DNA of 64,000 nucleotides from Alcanivorax sp. DSM 26293 (GCF_900107995.1 NZ_FNUM01000008.1:124001-188000); one strand, 5' to 3'. Shown: positions 36,203 to 45,133, numbered from the stretch's first letter. The notes: generated by a model from the letters alone, not told the origin. Numbers and translations are program-made.

Positions 36203-36901
36203 GTGGAAAACCTGTCCATCTTACTCGTGGAAGACCATCGCCAACTGGCCCAGACCGTGGTGGAATTTCTGGAACAGGAAGGTGCCACGGTGGACTATGC
36301 CGGCAACACCAGTCTGGCCCGCGAATTGGTTCAGGAGCATCACTATGATCTGATGCTGCTGGATGTGATGCTGCCCGGGGAAGACGGCTACAGCTTCTGC
36401 CAGTACCTGCGCAAGGATCTGGCCCTGGACCTGCCGGTGATTTTCATGACCGCCCGTGACCAGCTGGAAGACAAGCTGGAAGGCTTCGACCGAGGTGGCG
36501 ATGATTACATCGTCAAACCCTTTGCCCTGCCGGAGCTGGCAGCACGGGTCTCTGCACTGATTCGTCGACAGCGCCGCGAAGTGACCGCCAACACCTTGCA
36601 GGTGGCAGACCTGGAACTGGACCCGGCCCGCCAGGAAGTTCGCCGGGACGGTCAGTTACTGAAACTGTCCCCCACCGCCTTCCGTATTCTGCGTATCCTG
36701 ATGCGCGAATCCCCCCGCGTGGTTAGCCGTGAACAGCTGGAACACGAGCTCTGGGGGGATCTGGTACCGGATTCAGACGCACTGCGCAGCCATCTCTACA
36801 ACCTGCGCAAGGCCGTGGACAAGCCCTTCGATAACGCTCTTCTGAACACTCTACCCGGTGTAGGTTTCAGCATTCAGGAAGACCGGCCCAGCGCAGGTTG
36901 A
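36203..36901 (+). CDS. OmpR-family response regulator
   Basis: A 232-residue two-domain regulator. Receiver domain: ILLVEDHRQLAQTV, phosphorylation Asp in YDLMLLDVMLPGEDGYSFC, Lys in DDYIVKPFALPEL. C-terminal winged helix: LKLSPTAFRILRILMRESPRVVSREQLEHELWG and SDALRSHLYNLRKAVDKP. GTG start after AAGGAGAG. The most likely partner is the histidine kinase at 37999-39267, separated by the GAF protein and on the opposite strand. Confidence 0.92.
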   Translation: MENLSILLVEDHRQLAQTVVEFLEQEGATVDYAGNTSLARELVQEHHYDLMLLDVMLPGEDGYSFCQYLRKDLALDLPVIFMTARDQLEDKLEGFDRGGDDYIVKPFALPELAARVSALIRRQRREVTANTLQVADLELDPARQEVRRDGQLLKLSPTAFRILRILMRESPRVVSREQLEHELWGDLVPDSDALRSHLYNLRKAVDKPFDNALLNTLPGVGFSIQEDRPSAG

Positions 36902-36995
36902 TTGGCAGAAAAAACCCGCCGTCCGTCTTGCAGGGCTTGTAGTTTTCATCCAGGGGACCAGAGAATACGCAAAATTTGCAATATTCCCGGTCCCT

Positions 36996-37835
36996 ATGCC
37001 CGCTAATATTCTTCATCTCCCACACTTCTCGTCCTGCAATGCCCTGCTCGATGCGCATCTTGAAGAGCTGCAGAAACGCTTCGGGATGACCACATGGATG
37101 ATTACCCGCCTGGTCGGTGACGAGCTGGTTATCTTGCGACTCAAAGATCGGCATTACCGGCTGCATCGGGGTTATCGACTGAACTGGCGCCAGAATTACT
37201 GTGGTGAGGTGGTGGAGAAAGGCCGTCCGGCTATTTTTCCCGATGCCTGTGCGCACCCCGACCATGCGTCGTTGTCACGGAACAATCCGTTGAATATCCA
37301 GGCATATGTGGGGCTGCCACTGGTCGATAGCGACAACCGCAAATTCGGCACTCTCTGTGCCATCGATCCACAACCCCAGTCTGACAGCCTGCAGGACGCC
37401 GCCACTTCCCTGATTCACGAGGCCGCCCTGATCAGCTTCCTGCTCAGCAACGCGGTGCGCGAAGCCAGGGAAAAACGTCTCACCACCTTTGTGGAGCATC
37501 CGGACCGATGTGACGATACCGGCCTGCCGGGCCATGAAGGCTGGCAAGACATTTGCCGACAGGAAGCCAGCAATTGCCGGGATTTCGGTCTGGAGTCATC
37601 GGTCCTTTATCTGCAGGCCCCACAGGGCAGCAACAGCCTGACCATTGCCGATTCCCTGGCCGCCTTGTTGCGGGATCAGGACAGCATTGCCCACCTGGGC
37701 GATAATCGTTTCGGGATCATGCTGGCAGACACCGATGAAACCAAGTCCCACCGTGTGGCAGACCGGATTCGTGATGCCTTGAACGCCAAACAATTGCTGG
37801 TGCGCATTGACCGGGAACGGCTGGTCAGCGGCTAG
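36996..37835 (+). CDS. GAF-domain protein with degenerate GGDEF-like C-terminus
   Basis: A 279-residue cytosolic protein. The first ~155 residues are a GAF domain of the type next to diguanylate cyclases (FGMTTWMITRLVGDELVILRLKD... NYCGEVVEKGRPAIFPDACAHPDH... NIQAYVGLPLVDSDNRKFGTLCAIDP). The C-terminal part looks like the second half of a GGDEF domain with LGDNRFGIMLADTDE where GGDEF should be, so it is not expected to make c-di-GMP. It probably senses a small ligand for the flanking regulators (inference). Confidence 0.78.
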   Translation: MPANILHLPHFSSCNALLDAHLEELQKRFGMTTWMITRLVGDELVILRLKDRHYRLHRGYRLNWRQNYCGEVVEKGRPAIFPDACAHPDHASLSRNNPLNIQAYVGLPLVDSDNRKFGTLCAIDPQPQSDSLQDAATSLIHEAALISFLLSNAVREAREKRLTTFVEHPDRCDDTGLPGHEGWQDICRQEASNCRDFGLESSVLYLQAPQGSNSLTIADSLAALLRDQDSIAHLGDNRFGIMLADTDETKSHRVADRIRDALNAKQLLVRIDRERLVSG

Positions 37836-37998
37836 CTAGAGCCTCTGTATAACGCCTTCAGGCTCACTCTTTCCTCTTTCTGCTGACTCGCCCCAACGGA
37901 TTGCAGGCCTGCCTGGCAGGCCCGGCAGCACTCGCAGCGCCCGAATACTCCAGAGCACAGGGGCGCGAACTGAAAGGCAAAATTGCCGGGTTTTGTGG

Positions 37999-39267
37999 CT
38001 AGGAAAAACGGATCGCCACTTCCGTGCCGCGCCCCGGGGCACTGGTGACCATCAGGTGCCAGTGATAGCGCTCACAGAGGCGTTGTACAATCGCCAGCCC
38101 CAAACCGTGGCCGGCTTCCTGGCTTTGCCCCCGCTCGAACGGTTTGAGGATTCGCGCCAACTCATCCGCATCCATACCGGCGCCATAATCCACCACGTGC
38201 ACGGTTTTTTCCGCCACCAGAATGGTGACATCACCGGAGCCACTGTAGTTGATGGCGTTGCGCACCAGGTTGGTTAATACAATCGTCAATGCCACTTCCG
38301 GGCTGTGCACCGTGAGCAAGGCAGTCTGACGCACCTGCAGGCGAATCTGCTTGCGATCGGCCAGCGGGCTGAGGCGCTCCATCAGATTCACTGCCAGGTC
38401 GTTGACGATCACATCCTCATTGTCTGGCTGACGCTGTTCCGTCCGCGCCAACATCAGCAAGGTTTCCAGCGTCGCCTCCATGTCTTCGACGGTATCTTCC
38501 ATGCGACGAATCAGCGGACGATCCCCGATCTGACTGACCAGTAATTCCAGGTTGGCACGAAACACCGCCAGCGGGGTTCTCAGCTCGTGGCTGGCATCGC
38601 GGGTGAACTGCCGCTCGCGCTCCACGAAACTCACCAACCTGTCCGCGTAGGCATCAAGGGCCGCCACCAACACGGCCACTTCGCTGTCAGTGTCCGCATC
38701 AATACCGCTCAGATCCGGGCGCGCAACGCTGGGATCTTCCACCGGAGTCTGCCGCAAACGATCCGCCAGCTGAACCAGTGGCGACAACAGGTCGCGGGAT
38801 TTTTTCCAGCCCAGGAACGAGGTGATATAGATCACCAGAAGGACACCGGTGAGCGGCAAGATACCAAACAGGAATGCCAGCACGGATACCCGTTGCTCAT
38901 CGAAAATCAGATACAGCCGGGCATTCCCCTGACGCTCGATATAGACAATCGGACGTTCGCCAGCGAGGTCCGCCCGCTGGTAACCGTCCGGCAGAGACTG
39001 CAGCACCTGCGGGATGTCATCGTTCACCGCTTCACTGTTCAGCAGCCCAAGCAGATGCCGGGTATTCGGGCGCGGCTGAGAGGGATTGTCATCCAGCAGG
39101 GACCAGTAGTGCTCGGCTTCCTTGATCAGCGCCTGCTTGACCAGTACCTGCTCAATGATGTTGGCGGTCGCCCAGACGCCCAGCACGGTCGTCAGACTGA
39201 TCAGCAACAGCTGCAACAGATAGACACGGGTAATACGATGCTGGACGCCGGTTTTCTTCATGCACAA
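37999..39267 (-). CDS. Membrane sensor histidine kinase
   Basis: A 422-residue kinase. Helix 1 (VYLLQLLLISLTTVLGVWATANII), a periplasmic sensor region of about 100 residues, helix 2 (VLAFLFGILPLTGVLLVIYITSF), a HAMP-like linker, H-box FTRDASHELRTPLAVFRANLE, N-box LTNLVRNAINYSG, and G-boxes VVDYGAGMD and GHGLGLAIVQRLCERY. All catalytic motifs look intact. It is convergent with the response regulator/GAF genes, which are its probable partners. Start could be 39267 or Met 39261. Confidence 0.9.
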   Translation of the reverse strand: MCMKKTGVQHRITRVYLLQLLLISLTTVLGVWATANIIEQVLVKQALIKEAEHYWSLLDDNPSQPRPNTRHLLGLLNSEAVNDDIPQVLQSLPDGYQRADLAGERPIVYIERQGNARLYLIFDEQRVSVLAFLFGILPLTGVLLVIYITSFLGWKKSRDLLSPLVQLADRLRQTPVEDPSVARPDLSGIDADTDSEVAVLVAALDAYADRLVSFVERERQFTRDASHELRTPLAVFRANLELLVSQIGDRPLIRRMEDTVEDMEATLETLLMLARTEQRQPDNEDVIVNDLAVNLMERLSPLADRKQIRLQVRQTALLTVHSPEVALTIVLTNLVRNAINYSGSGDVTILVAEKTVHVVDYGAGMDADELARILKPFERGQSQEAGHGLGLAIVQRLCERYHWHLMVTSAPGRGTEVAIRFS

Positions 39268-39279
39268 TGCTCAACAATG

Positions 39280-40302
39280 TCAGCCGGCGGCATTTGCCGG
39301 ACGGGAAAACAGATAGTGGGCCACGAACCACTCTTCCCCGTCACGATAGTCAAACAACTCCGCACAAGCCATGAAAAACATGCGCCAGCGTTGCAACCAG
39401 ACCTTTCCTTCGCCCTTGCCATAAACCTCATCCAGCAACGGGATCAGTTGGGACTGTTTCTGGTCCGCCAGATCCAGCCAGGCTTCCAGGGTCCGCGCAT
39501 AATGGGTACCGTTCACGGCCCAGCGCTGGTCTTCTTCCAGCTTGCCCGCACAGTGCGGCAACCAGTCGTAGGCCGGCATCATGCCACCGGTGAAAAAGTA
39601 ACGGGCCATCCAGTCGCTGCTGCCTTCGTCTTCAAACAGATAGGTCAGGTTGCGATGGCAAAAGACATGGATAAACAGTTTGCCGCCGGGCTTGAGCCAA
39701 TCGTGGATCCGCGCCATCAGCGCTGTGTGGTTGCGCATGTGCTCGAACATTTCCACCGACACCACGCGGTCAAACGGTTGATCCGGATGGTACAGGGACG
39801 CGTCGGCGGTGATCACACGCACATTGGTCAGACCCTTTTCCGCCGCCCGGCCCATAATGAAGGCTTTCTGTGACGCCGAGTTGGAAATGGCGGTTATGCG
39901 ACTACCGGGGTAATGCTCGGCCATCCACAGGGTCAGCGATCCCCAGCCACACCCCATTTCCAGAATATCCTGACCGTTGTCCAGCTCTGCCCGCTCGCAG
40001 GTCATTGCCAGCATGGTGCGCTCTGCCTCAGCCAGGTCGTTAACCCCCTTGGGCCAGTAGGCACTGGAGTATTTCAGATAGGGGCCAAGCACCTGCTCAT
40101 AAAACCGGGAATCCACCTCGTAATGTTGCTCGTTGGCTTCATCCTGACCCACCGCCACCGGGCCCTGTTTCAGCGCGCTTTCCAGGTCCTCGCGACGCTG
40201 CTTCTGTCGCTCCTGCTCAAGCCGCTTTCCCAACAAACGCCGGATACCGAAACGTACCAGGGCATCCGGCAACAGGCCGGACTCCGCCATTTGAATCATC
40301 AT
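39280..40302 (-). CDS. Cyclopropane-fatty-acid-synthase-like methyltransferase
   Basis: A 340-residue SAM-dependent methyltransferase. SAM site DILEMGCGWGSLTLWMAEHYPGSRITAISNS and the CFA-type stretches VVSVEMFEHMRNHTALM, PGGKLFIHVFCHRNLTYLF. It is shorter than true CFA synthase and keeps the related 'CFA-like' plan. It probably methylates or cyclises unsaturated lipid chains in the membrane (inference). Its start overlaps the end of the DUF1295 gene by 4 bases, forming an operon DUF2878-DUF1295-CFA. Confidence 0.88.
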   Translation of the reverse strand: MMIQMAESGLLPDALVRFGIRRLLGKRLEQERQKQRREDLESALKQGPVAVGQDEANEQHYEVDSRFYEQVLGPYLKYSSAYWPKGVNDLAEAERTMLAMTCERAELDNGQDILEMGCGWGSLTLWMAEHYPGSRITAISNSASQKAFIMGRAAEKGLTNVRVITADASLYHPDQPFDRVVSVEMFEHMRNHTALMARIHDWLKPGGKLFIHVFCHRNLTYLFEDEGSSDWMARYFFTGGMMPAYDWLPHCAGKLEEDQRWAVNGTHYARTLEAWLDLADQKQSQLIPLLDEVYGKGEGKVWLQRWRMFFMACAELFDYRDGEEWFVAHYLFSRPANAAG

Positions 40303-41072
40303 GCTTTGGGTCTCCAGGGAAAGAACGCACTGGTGGTGCGTTGATAGTCGCGATAATCGTCGCCACGGGATTTAAGTGCCTGCTTTTCGGTGTAGGGGAT
40401 ACCCGTGACGAACCACAGGAACACGAACATGGCCACTGGCAGGCACCACAACCAGGCACCCTGACTGGCGCCAATGGCAATCAGTGGGTAGCTGCACCAG
40501 TGCAACCACTCGAAAAAGTAATTGGGGTGACGGGAATAGCGCCACAACCCGTCTCGGCAGGTACGACCGGCGCTGTCGGGTTTGCGCTTGAAGCGTGCCA
40601 GTTGTCTGTCGGCAAGGCTCTCACCGGCAATCGCCAATGCCCCCAGACAAGCCCCGGCAAGCACCGCTATGCTGACGCTGTCCTGCTGGTTGCCAATAAC
40701 CCAGAATGTGAGGGCAAACCCCCATGCCAACAGTGCCTGGCCCCAGTAAAACAACAGAAAAACCGGTTGGGTCTTTTCCTGCAAGGCCTCGCGCATGGCC
40801 GCATAGCGACCGTCTTCCCGGGACTCACTGGCGACACGTCGAAAGATATGGCTGCCCAGACGCACAGACCAGAGCAACAGCAAGGCGCCGGCAACCCAGC
40901 GAGGCAATACCTCTCCGCTGCCGGTCACCAGAAAGATCAGGCCGACCACTCCCACAGACCAGGACCAGAAAACATCCACCCAGCCCGCATTGCGGGTCTG
41001 CAGTTGTTGTAACCACAACACGGTGGCAACAATCAGCAAGGCCACAAGCAACAAATAATGTATCTCAGGCAT
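40299..41072 (-). CDS. DUF1295 membrane protein (steroid 5-alpha-reductase-like)
   Basis: A 257-residue inner-membrane protein with about six helices and the conserved C-terminal motif DGLWRYSRHPNYFFEWLHWCSYPLIA, typical of DUF1295/steroid-5-alpha-reductase and isoprenylcysteine-methyltransferase-like enzymes. It may reduce or modify a lipid substrate using NADPH (family inference). It overlaps DUF2878 upstream by 8 bases and the CFA-like gene downstream by 4. Confidence 0.88.
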   Translation of the reverse strand: MPEIHYLLLVALLIVATVLWLQQLQTRNAGWVDVFWSWSVGVVGLIFLVTGSGEVLPRWVAGALLLLWSVRLGSHIFRRVASESREDGRYAAMREALQEKTQPVFLLFYWGQALLAWGFALTFWVIGNQQDSVSIAVLAGACLGALAIAGESLADRQLARFKRKPDSAGRTCRDGLWRYSRHPNYFFEWLHWCSYPLIAIGASQGAWLWCLPVAMFVFLWFVTGIPYTEKQALKSRGDDYRDYQRTTSAFFPWRPKA

Positions 41073-41604
41073 GATGATGTTCCTTTTCGCCGGTAAGTTC
41101 TGCGGCGTAGGCCAGCAACGGCACGGCCACCGCCCATACCACACCATAGGTGATCGCAATGGGCAGCCACTCAAGGGGCGCGCTGGCAGCGCCAAGCCTC
41201 ATCCCCATGGTGACCGAAAAGACCCCGCCAATGGCACCAAAAGCGGCTCCCAGCCAGGGTCTGCCGCATAGCCAGTTGAGGCTGTAATGAAAACTGACGG
41301 CAAACCCCAGCCACAGTGCCCAGATCCATGCCGGCGCCAACCAGGGGTGCTGCCAGCCGGTATAGGCCAGTAGCCCACTGCTCAGCCAGATCGGTTCAAG
41401 CAAGAGGCAAAGTACCAGCCCCCACAAGAGCATGGCGACATTTTTCGACCAGCGCGGGTCGAACCACCATTGTCCGGCCAGCATCACCGCCAAAACCGTC
41501 CAGGAAGGCCAGGACATTTCCCTGGCACCGCCAAACACCGCGGCAGCCCACAGCAGCTGAAAGCCGACAAAGTTGATAATCAAGGGAGCAGGCAATCGTT
41601 TCAT
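41065..41604 (-). CDS. DUF2878 membrane protein
   Basis: A 179-residue integral membrane protein of about six helices (LIINFVGFQLLWAAAVFGG, SWTVLAVMLAGQWWF, NVAMLLWGLVLCLLLEPIWLSSGLLAY, PAWIWALWLGFAVSFHYSLNWL, LGAAFGAIGGVFSVTMGMRLGA, YGVVWAVAVPLLAYAAEL). This matches the DUF2878 family, usually found beside CFA-like and DUF1295 genes. Function unknown. First gene of the operon; the promoter region faces the NTF2-like lipoprotein gene. Confidence 0.82.
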   Translation of the reverse strand: MKRLPAPLIINFVGFQLLWAAAVFGGAREMSWPSWTVLAVMLAGQWWFDPRWSKNVAMLLWGLVLCLLLEPIWLSSGLLAYTGWQHPWLAPAWIWALWLGFAVSFHYSLNWLCGRPWLGAAFGAIGGVFSVTMGMRLGAASAPLEWLPIAITYGVVWAVAVPLLAYAAELTGEKEHHHA

Positions 41605-41636
41605 CAGCGAACAGTGCACCGCGACTCGTCAATGGC

Positions 41637-41655
41637 CTGTGAAATTCCTTCACAG
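41637..41655. promoter_or_regulatory. Perfect dyad CTGTGAA-ATTCC-TTCACAG between divergent lipid-modification genes
   Basis: A 7+5+7 dyad centred in the 83-base gap between the DUF2878 start (41604) and the NTF2-like lipoprotein start (41688). It is well placed to control both directions. No regulator is encoded next to it. Confidence 0.55.
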
Positions 41656-41687
41656 CCGGATCACCTGACTGCGATCAGACTCGCCTC

Positions 41688-42251
41688 ATGAAATCATTAC
41701 TTTTGACAATGGTGTTGCTGGTACCGGTTCTACTAACGGGGTGTAGTAGTACTCCGCTTGGCCCCTATGGCTACACCGACCAATTTCTGGAACGCCTGGA
41801 AGCAGACGGCCAGGTTGCTGTGCAACCTGATGACGACACCCTGTCCCGCTTTATTGATTTCTACAATCCTCTGGATCATCAGCGCATCGCCGAAGGGATC
41901 GACCAGATTTATGCCAGCGATGTGTATTTCAACGACACCCTGGTGATCGTGCGGAACAGGGAGACTCTGCAGAAACACCTCCTGGCCACCGCCGAACGGT
42001 TGAGCTACATGTCACTGGAGCCGTTGAATGTGGTCCGCGACGGACAACAGGTCTACCTGGTCTGGGTCATGGAAGCGCATTTTTCCCTGCTGGGTCGGGA
42101 GCGCTTGTCCCGCACCATTGGCATCAGCCAGCTGCGTTTCAACCGCGACGGCCAGGTTTTCTTCCACCAGGATTTCTGGGACAGCAGCCAGGGCCTGGAT
42201 CAACATTTGCCAGTATTAGGACCGATGACACGATGGCTACGCGATCACTGA
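41688..42251 (+). CDS. NTF2-like lipoprotein
   Basis: A 187-residue lipoprotein (lipobox LLTGCSS) with a nuclear-transport-factor-2/SnoaL-like fold: DTLSRFIDFYNPLDHQRIAEGIDQIYASDVYFNDTL... LSYMSLEPLNVV... VYLVWVMEAHF... RTIGISQLRFNRDGQVFFHQDFWD. Members of this family occur beside DUF1295/CFA/DUF2878 genes in many gammaproteobacteria. It may bind a lipid intermediate in the cell envelope (inference). It overlaps the next gene by 19 bases. Confidence 0.83.
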   Translation: MKSLLLTMVLLVPVLLTGCSSTPLGPYGYTDQFLERLEADGQVAVQPDDDTLSRFIDFYNPLDHQRIAEGIDQIYASDVYFNDTLVIVRNRETLQKHLLATAERLSYMSLEPLNVVRDGQQVYLVWVMEAHFSLLGRERLSRTIGISQLRFNRDGQVFFHQDFWDSSQGLDQHLPVLGPMTRWLRDH

Positions 42252-42751
42252 CCCGTTCCTTTCTCCTTTCAATGGCCTGCCTGTTGGTAATGGGCAGCCC
42301 TGCCCAGGCGGATGACTGGCAGCAGTGCCACCGCAGTGATGTGAAGGCATTACGCTTTATTACCGTGGGTGAAGCTCGCCTGCTTCGGCAGGACTGCAAT
42401 GTGGATGACCTGCTGGCCGCCCCCATGAGACTGGAGTTCAGCTACCAACGGGAGGTGCCCGGTGATGCCTTTGCCAAGGCCGCCATGAACTTTCTGGAGA
42501 AAAACCTCAGTGACAGCGAGTTCGAACAGCTGAAACCCCGTTTTGAACGATTCAACAGCCATTATCAGGATATTGGCGATGGCGACACCTACGCCATGGT
42601 TTACCAGAACGAGCAGCTGCAATTGCTGCTCAACAACGATCCCCTCACCAGTGAACAAGGTGCGCAATTCGCAGAGGCCTACCTGACAATCTGGTTCGGG
42701 GAGAAACCCTACTCCAGCAATCTCAAGCAGGCCCTGCTGGGCAATCCCTGA
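42233..42751 (+). CDS. Chalcone-isomerase-like periplasmic protein
   Basis: A 172-residue protein with a signal peptide (FLLSMACLLVMGSPAQADD) and a chalcone-isomerase-like domain: PMRLEFSYQREVPGDAFAKAAMNFLEKNL, GDTYAMVYQNEQLQLLLNNDPL, EQGAQFAEAYLTIWFGEKPYSSNLKQALLG. Bacterial members are thought to bind fatty acids or lipids rather than flavonoids. It is co-transcribed with the NTF2-like gene. Confidence 0.84.
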   Translation: MATRSLTRSFLLSMACLLVMGSPAQADDWQQCHRSDVKALRFITVGEARLLRQDCNVDDLLAAPMRLEFSYQREVPGDAFAKAAMNFLEKNLSDSEFEQLKPRFERFNSHYQDIGDGDTYAMVYQNEQLQLLLNNDPLTSEQGAQFAEAYLTIWFGEKPYSSNLKQALLGNP

Positions 42752-42835
42752 CTGCGTCTCCACTATTGCGCCTGGGCGGGGCAATCGGGATACTGATTGG
42801 ATAAAAATCAATATCTTGTTCGGGGATATCACAGC

Positions 42836-43633
42836 ATGTCCAAGCTGTTCCATGTGGTGGCCTCATCGGCCCGGCAGACAAGCCGGCACGACCGTGCCAC
42901 CGCACTCAAGGGCACCTTGCTGATTACACTCAGCGCCGTATTGCTCTCTCTGATCCTTACCAGCATCGCCATTCTCGTGGTGGGTGAGAGGGACTGGCTT
43001 TCCGCCCTGATTCTGGCCACCGTGCTGCCGCTGATGCTGCTGCCGCCCCCACTTTATCTGGTGGCCAGCCGTTTGATGTCACTGGATCGGCAGAATCACC
43101 AGCTGCAACAGCTGGCCCGCGAGGACCACCTGACTGGTCTGTTCAACCGCCCTCACCTGCTCAGCATGCTGGAAAGAGAACTGGCATTGAGTCAACGTCA
43201 TAACTACACGGTTTCCATTCTGTTACTGGAGATTAACGACTTCACCCAGTTGCTGGATGAATACGGTCGCCATACCGGTGAAAAAGCATTGCGCCTGTTT
43301 GCCGATTGTATCCGTGAAAAAATCCGCGAAAGCGATCTGTTCGGACGCTTCGATGGCGCCCAGTTCCTGCTGGTACTCCCCCACACTAACTACGATGATG
43401 CCGCCCGAATGGGTGAAGGTCTGCGCGCGCTCACTGCCGGCATAAGACTGTCGAGCCCGCAACCCGGAGAAGCACAACCGGAAAATGTCAGAATCAGCGC
43501 CAAAATCGGTGTTGCCAGCACCGAAAACAGTGGCCGCAATATCAATCCTCTGCTTAACGAAGCCGACTATGCGCTTTACCAGAACCGCAACGAAGGACGC
43601 GACCGTTCTGAAGTGCCGAAAAGCAATCTTTAA
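42836..43633 (+). CDS. Membrane GGDEF-domain protein with degenerate active site
   Basis: A 265-residue protein: two helices (TLLITLSAVLLSLILTSIAILVV, ALILATVLPLMLLPPPLYLVA), then a GGDEF domain starting at DHLTGLFNRPHLLSMLERELAL. The active loop reads GRFDGAQFLLVLP instead of RxGGDEF, and the first metal-binding Asp position is ILLLEINDF. It is therefore probably not an active diguanylate cyclase but a c-di-GMP/GTP-binding or scaffold protein. Start 42836 is preceded by GGGGAT. Confidence 0.85.
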   Translation: MSKLFHVVASSARQTSRHDRATALKGTLLITLSAVLLSLILTSIAILVVGERDWLSALILATVLPLMLLPPPLYLVASRLMSLDRQNHQLQQLAREDHLTGLFNRPHLLSMLERELALSQRHNYTVSILLLEINDFTQLLDEYGRHTGEKALRLFADCIREKIRESDLFGRFDGAQFLLVLPHTNYDDAARMGEGLRALTAGIRLSSPQPGEAQPENVRISAKIGVASTENSGRNINPLLNEADYALYQNRNEGRDRSEVPKSNL

Positions 43634-43826
43634 ATCGTACCTCAAAAATAAAAAGTAATGCTTTTACACTAGATAATTACAAAACCCCACTCCGCCGATA
43701 CCAAACTATTTCCATATTTGTAAATTTTTTTATTAATCTGTCATGTGAGGATTTACATGGGAGACCGGCTGCACAACACTGACCCGGTGTTTGTACTGCC
43801 TATTGGACAAAACAAGGAAGGAGCTT

Positions 43827-44984
43827 ATGAACGCTAAACATTTTTTGGCGGCTAGTATTGCTTGCGCATCTGTCACTGCGACCACTGCGGTCACTGCTGA
43901 TGAAATTCCCGAGCGTTATTTCTACTTTGGTGGTCACATCAGTGAGAACTGGATCGACATCGGCGATCACTACGACCAGAACACCAGCGAGAACAGTGTA
44001 ACCCTTCCCGGTGCCCAACTGGGCTACCGCTTCAACCGTGACTGGTCTGTCCAGGGTTGGTGGGAGCGTAACAACTCCAACACTGACCTGATTGGTGATG
44101 CAGACATCAACATCGCTCACGGTAGCCTGCGTAAACACTTCGCCGGCAACTCCGCGTTCGAACCCTACGTGGGTATCGGTGCCGGTGAGTTCCGCACCGA
44201 GCCGACCAGCGACAGCTCCAACGATTTCAAGGAAACCATCGGTACCCTGGAAACCGGTTTCCAGACCCTGCTGCACCCGCACTTCCTGCTGGACGTGGGC
44301 GCTCGTCCCTACTACAGCTTCCGCACCGAGCGCTGGGATGCTGAAGTCTATGCAGGCCTGAACTTCCTGATCGGTGCATCCGAGAAGGAAGAAGAGCCGG
44401 CGCCGGTAGTTGAAAACGTGGTAACCGACAGCGACGGTGACGGCGTACCTGATGATCGCGATCAGTGTGCCAACACCCCGGCTGGCGCCCAGGTTGACGC
44501 AACCGGCTGCGAACTGGACGACGATGGTGACGGCGTAGTCAACAGTGCCGACGAATGCCCGGATACTCCGGCCGGCGCACTGGTAGACGAGAAAGGCTGT
44601 CAGCAGTACCTGGAGAAAGACGTTAAGGAAACCCTGTACGTTGAGTTCGGTCTGGACAAGGCGGAAGTGCGTCAGACTTCCTACCCTGACCTGGAGCGTC
44701 TGGCTGAAGAGATGCGCAAGTATCCCTCTGCTGACCTGGTACTGGAAGGTCACACCGACAGCACTGGCGCAGCGAGCTACAACAAGTCGCTCTCCAAGAA
44801 GCGTGCTGATGCAGTGAAGAAAGTACTGGTGGAAGAGTTCAACATCAGCACTGACCGCATCACCACCGAAGGCTACGGCGAAGAGAAGCCGATTGCCGAC
44901 AACGGCACCAGTGAAGGCCGCGCGGAGAACCGTCGCGTAGAAGCCATCATGAAGGCCACTACCCAGGAAGCTCAGTACCAATAA
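43827..44984 (+). CDS. OmpA-family outer-membrane protein (OprF-like)
   Basis: A 385-residue protein with a signal peptide, an eight-strand beta-barrel (RYFYFGGHISENWIDIGDHY to AEVYAGLNFLIG), a linker with calcium-binding thrombospondin type 3 repeats (DSDGDGVPDDRDQCANTPAGA, DDDGDGVVNSADECPDTPAGA), and a C-terminal OmpA peptidoglycan-binding domain (LEGHTDSTGAASYNKSLSKKRADAV). It anchors the outer membrane to the wall and may form a small pore. AAGGAAGGAG at a good distance gives the start. Likely highly expressed; a strong terminator follows. Confidence 0.95.
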   Translation: MNAKHFLAASIACASVTATTAVTADEIPERYFYFGGHISENWIDIGDHYDQNTSENSVTLPGAQLGYRFNRDWSVQGWWERNNSNTDLIGDADINIAHGSLRKHFAGNSAFEPYVGIGAGEFRTEPTSDSSNDFKETIGTLETGFQTLLHPHFLLDVGARPYYSFRTERWDAEVYAGLNFLIGASEKEEEPAPVVENVVTDSDGDGVPDDRDQCANTPAGAQVDATGCELDDDGDGVVNSADECPDTPAGALVDEKGCQQYLEKDVKETLYVEFGLDKAEVRQTSYPDLERLAEEMRKYPSADLVLEGHTDSTGAASYNKSLSKKRADAVKKVLVEEFNISTDRITTEGYGEEKPIADNGTSEGRAENRRVEAIMKATTQEAQYQ

Positions 44985-45000
44985 GAGCTTTTCCTGAACG

Positions 45001-45030
45001 AAAAAGGGCCGGCATTGCCGGCCCTTTTTT
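45001..45030 (+). terminator. Terminator of the OmpA-family gene
   Basis: AAAAAGGGCCGGC / GCCGGCCCTTTTTTT hairpin 17 bases after the stop. Confidence 0.92.
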
Positions 45031-45042
45031 TATGCTCTTCGT

Positions 45043-45126
45043 CGTAGGGTGCACTGAGCCTAAGGCGAACTGCACCGATTCAACGCCGGGGTGGTGCAGT
45101 TCGCCTTAGGCTCAGTGCACCCTACC
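45043..45126. repeat. Doubled inverted copy of the 'TAGGGTGCACTGAGCC' repeat
   Basis: Bases 45043-45076 and 45092-45126 are long inverted copies (CGTAGGGTGCACTGAGCCTA... and its complement), almost identical to 33031-33110. It lies between the convergent OmpA-family and tadA genes. Confidence 0.88.
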
Positions 45127-45133
45127 CACCATC

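Noticed and set aside
43800-44981. Long open frame (393 codons) antisense to the OmpA-family gene
   Set aside because: It mirrors the real gene codon for codon in a GC-rich sequence, has no family motifs, and the plus-strand protein is unmistakable.
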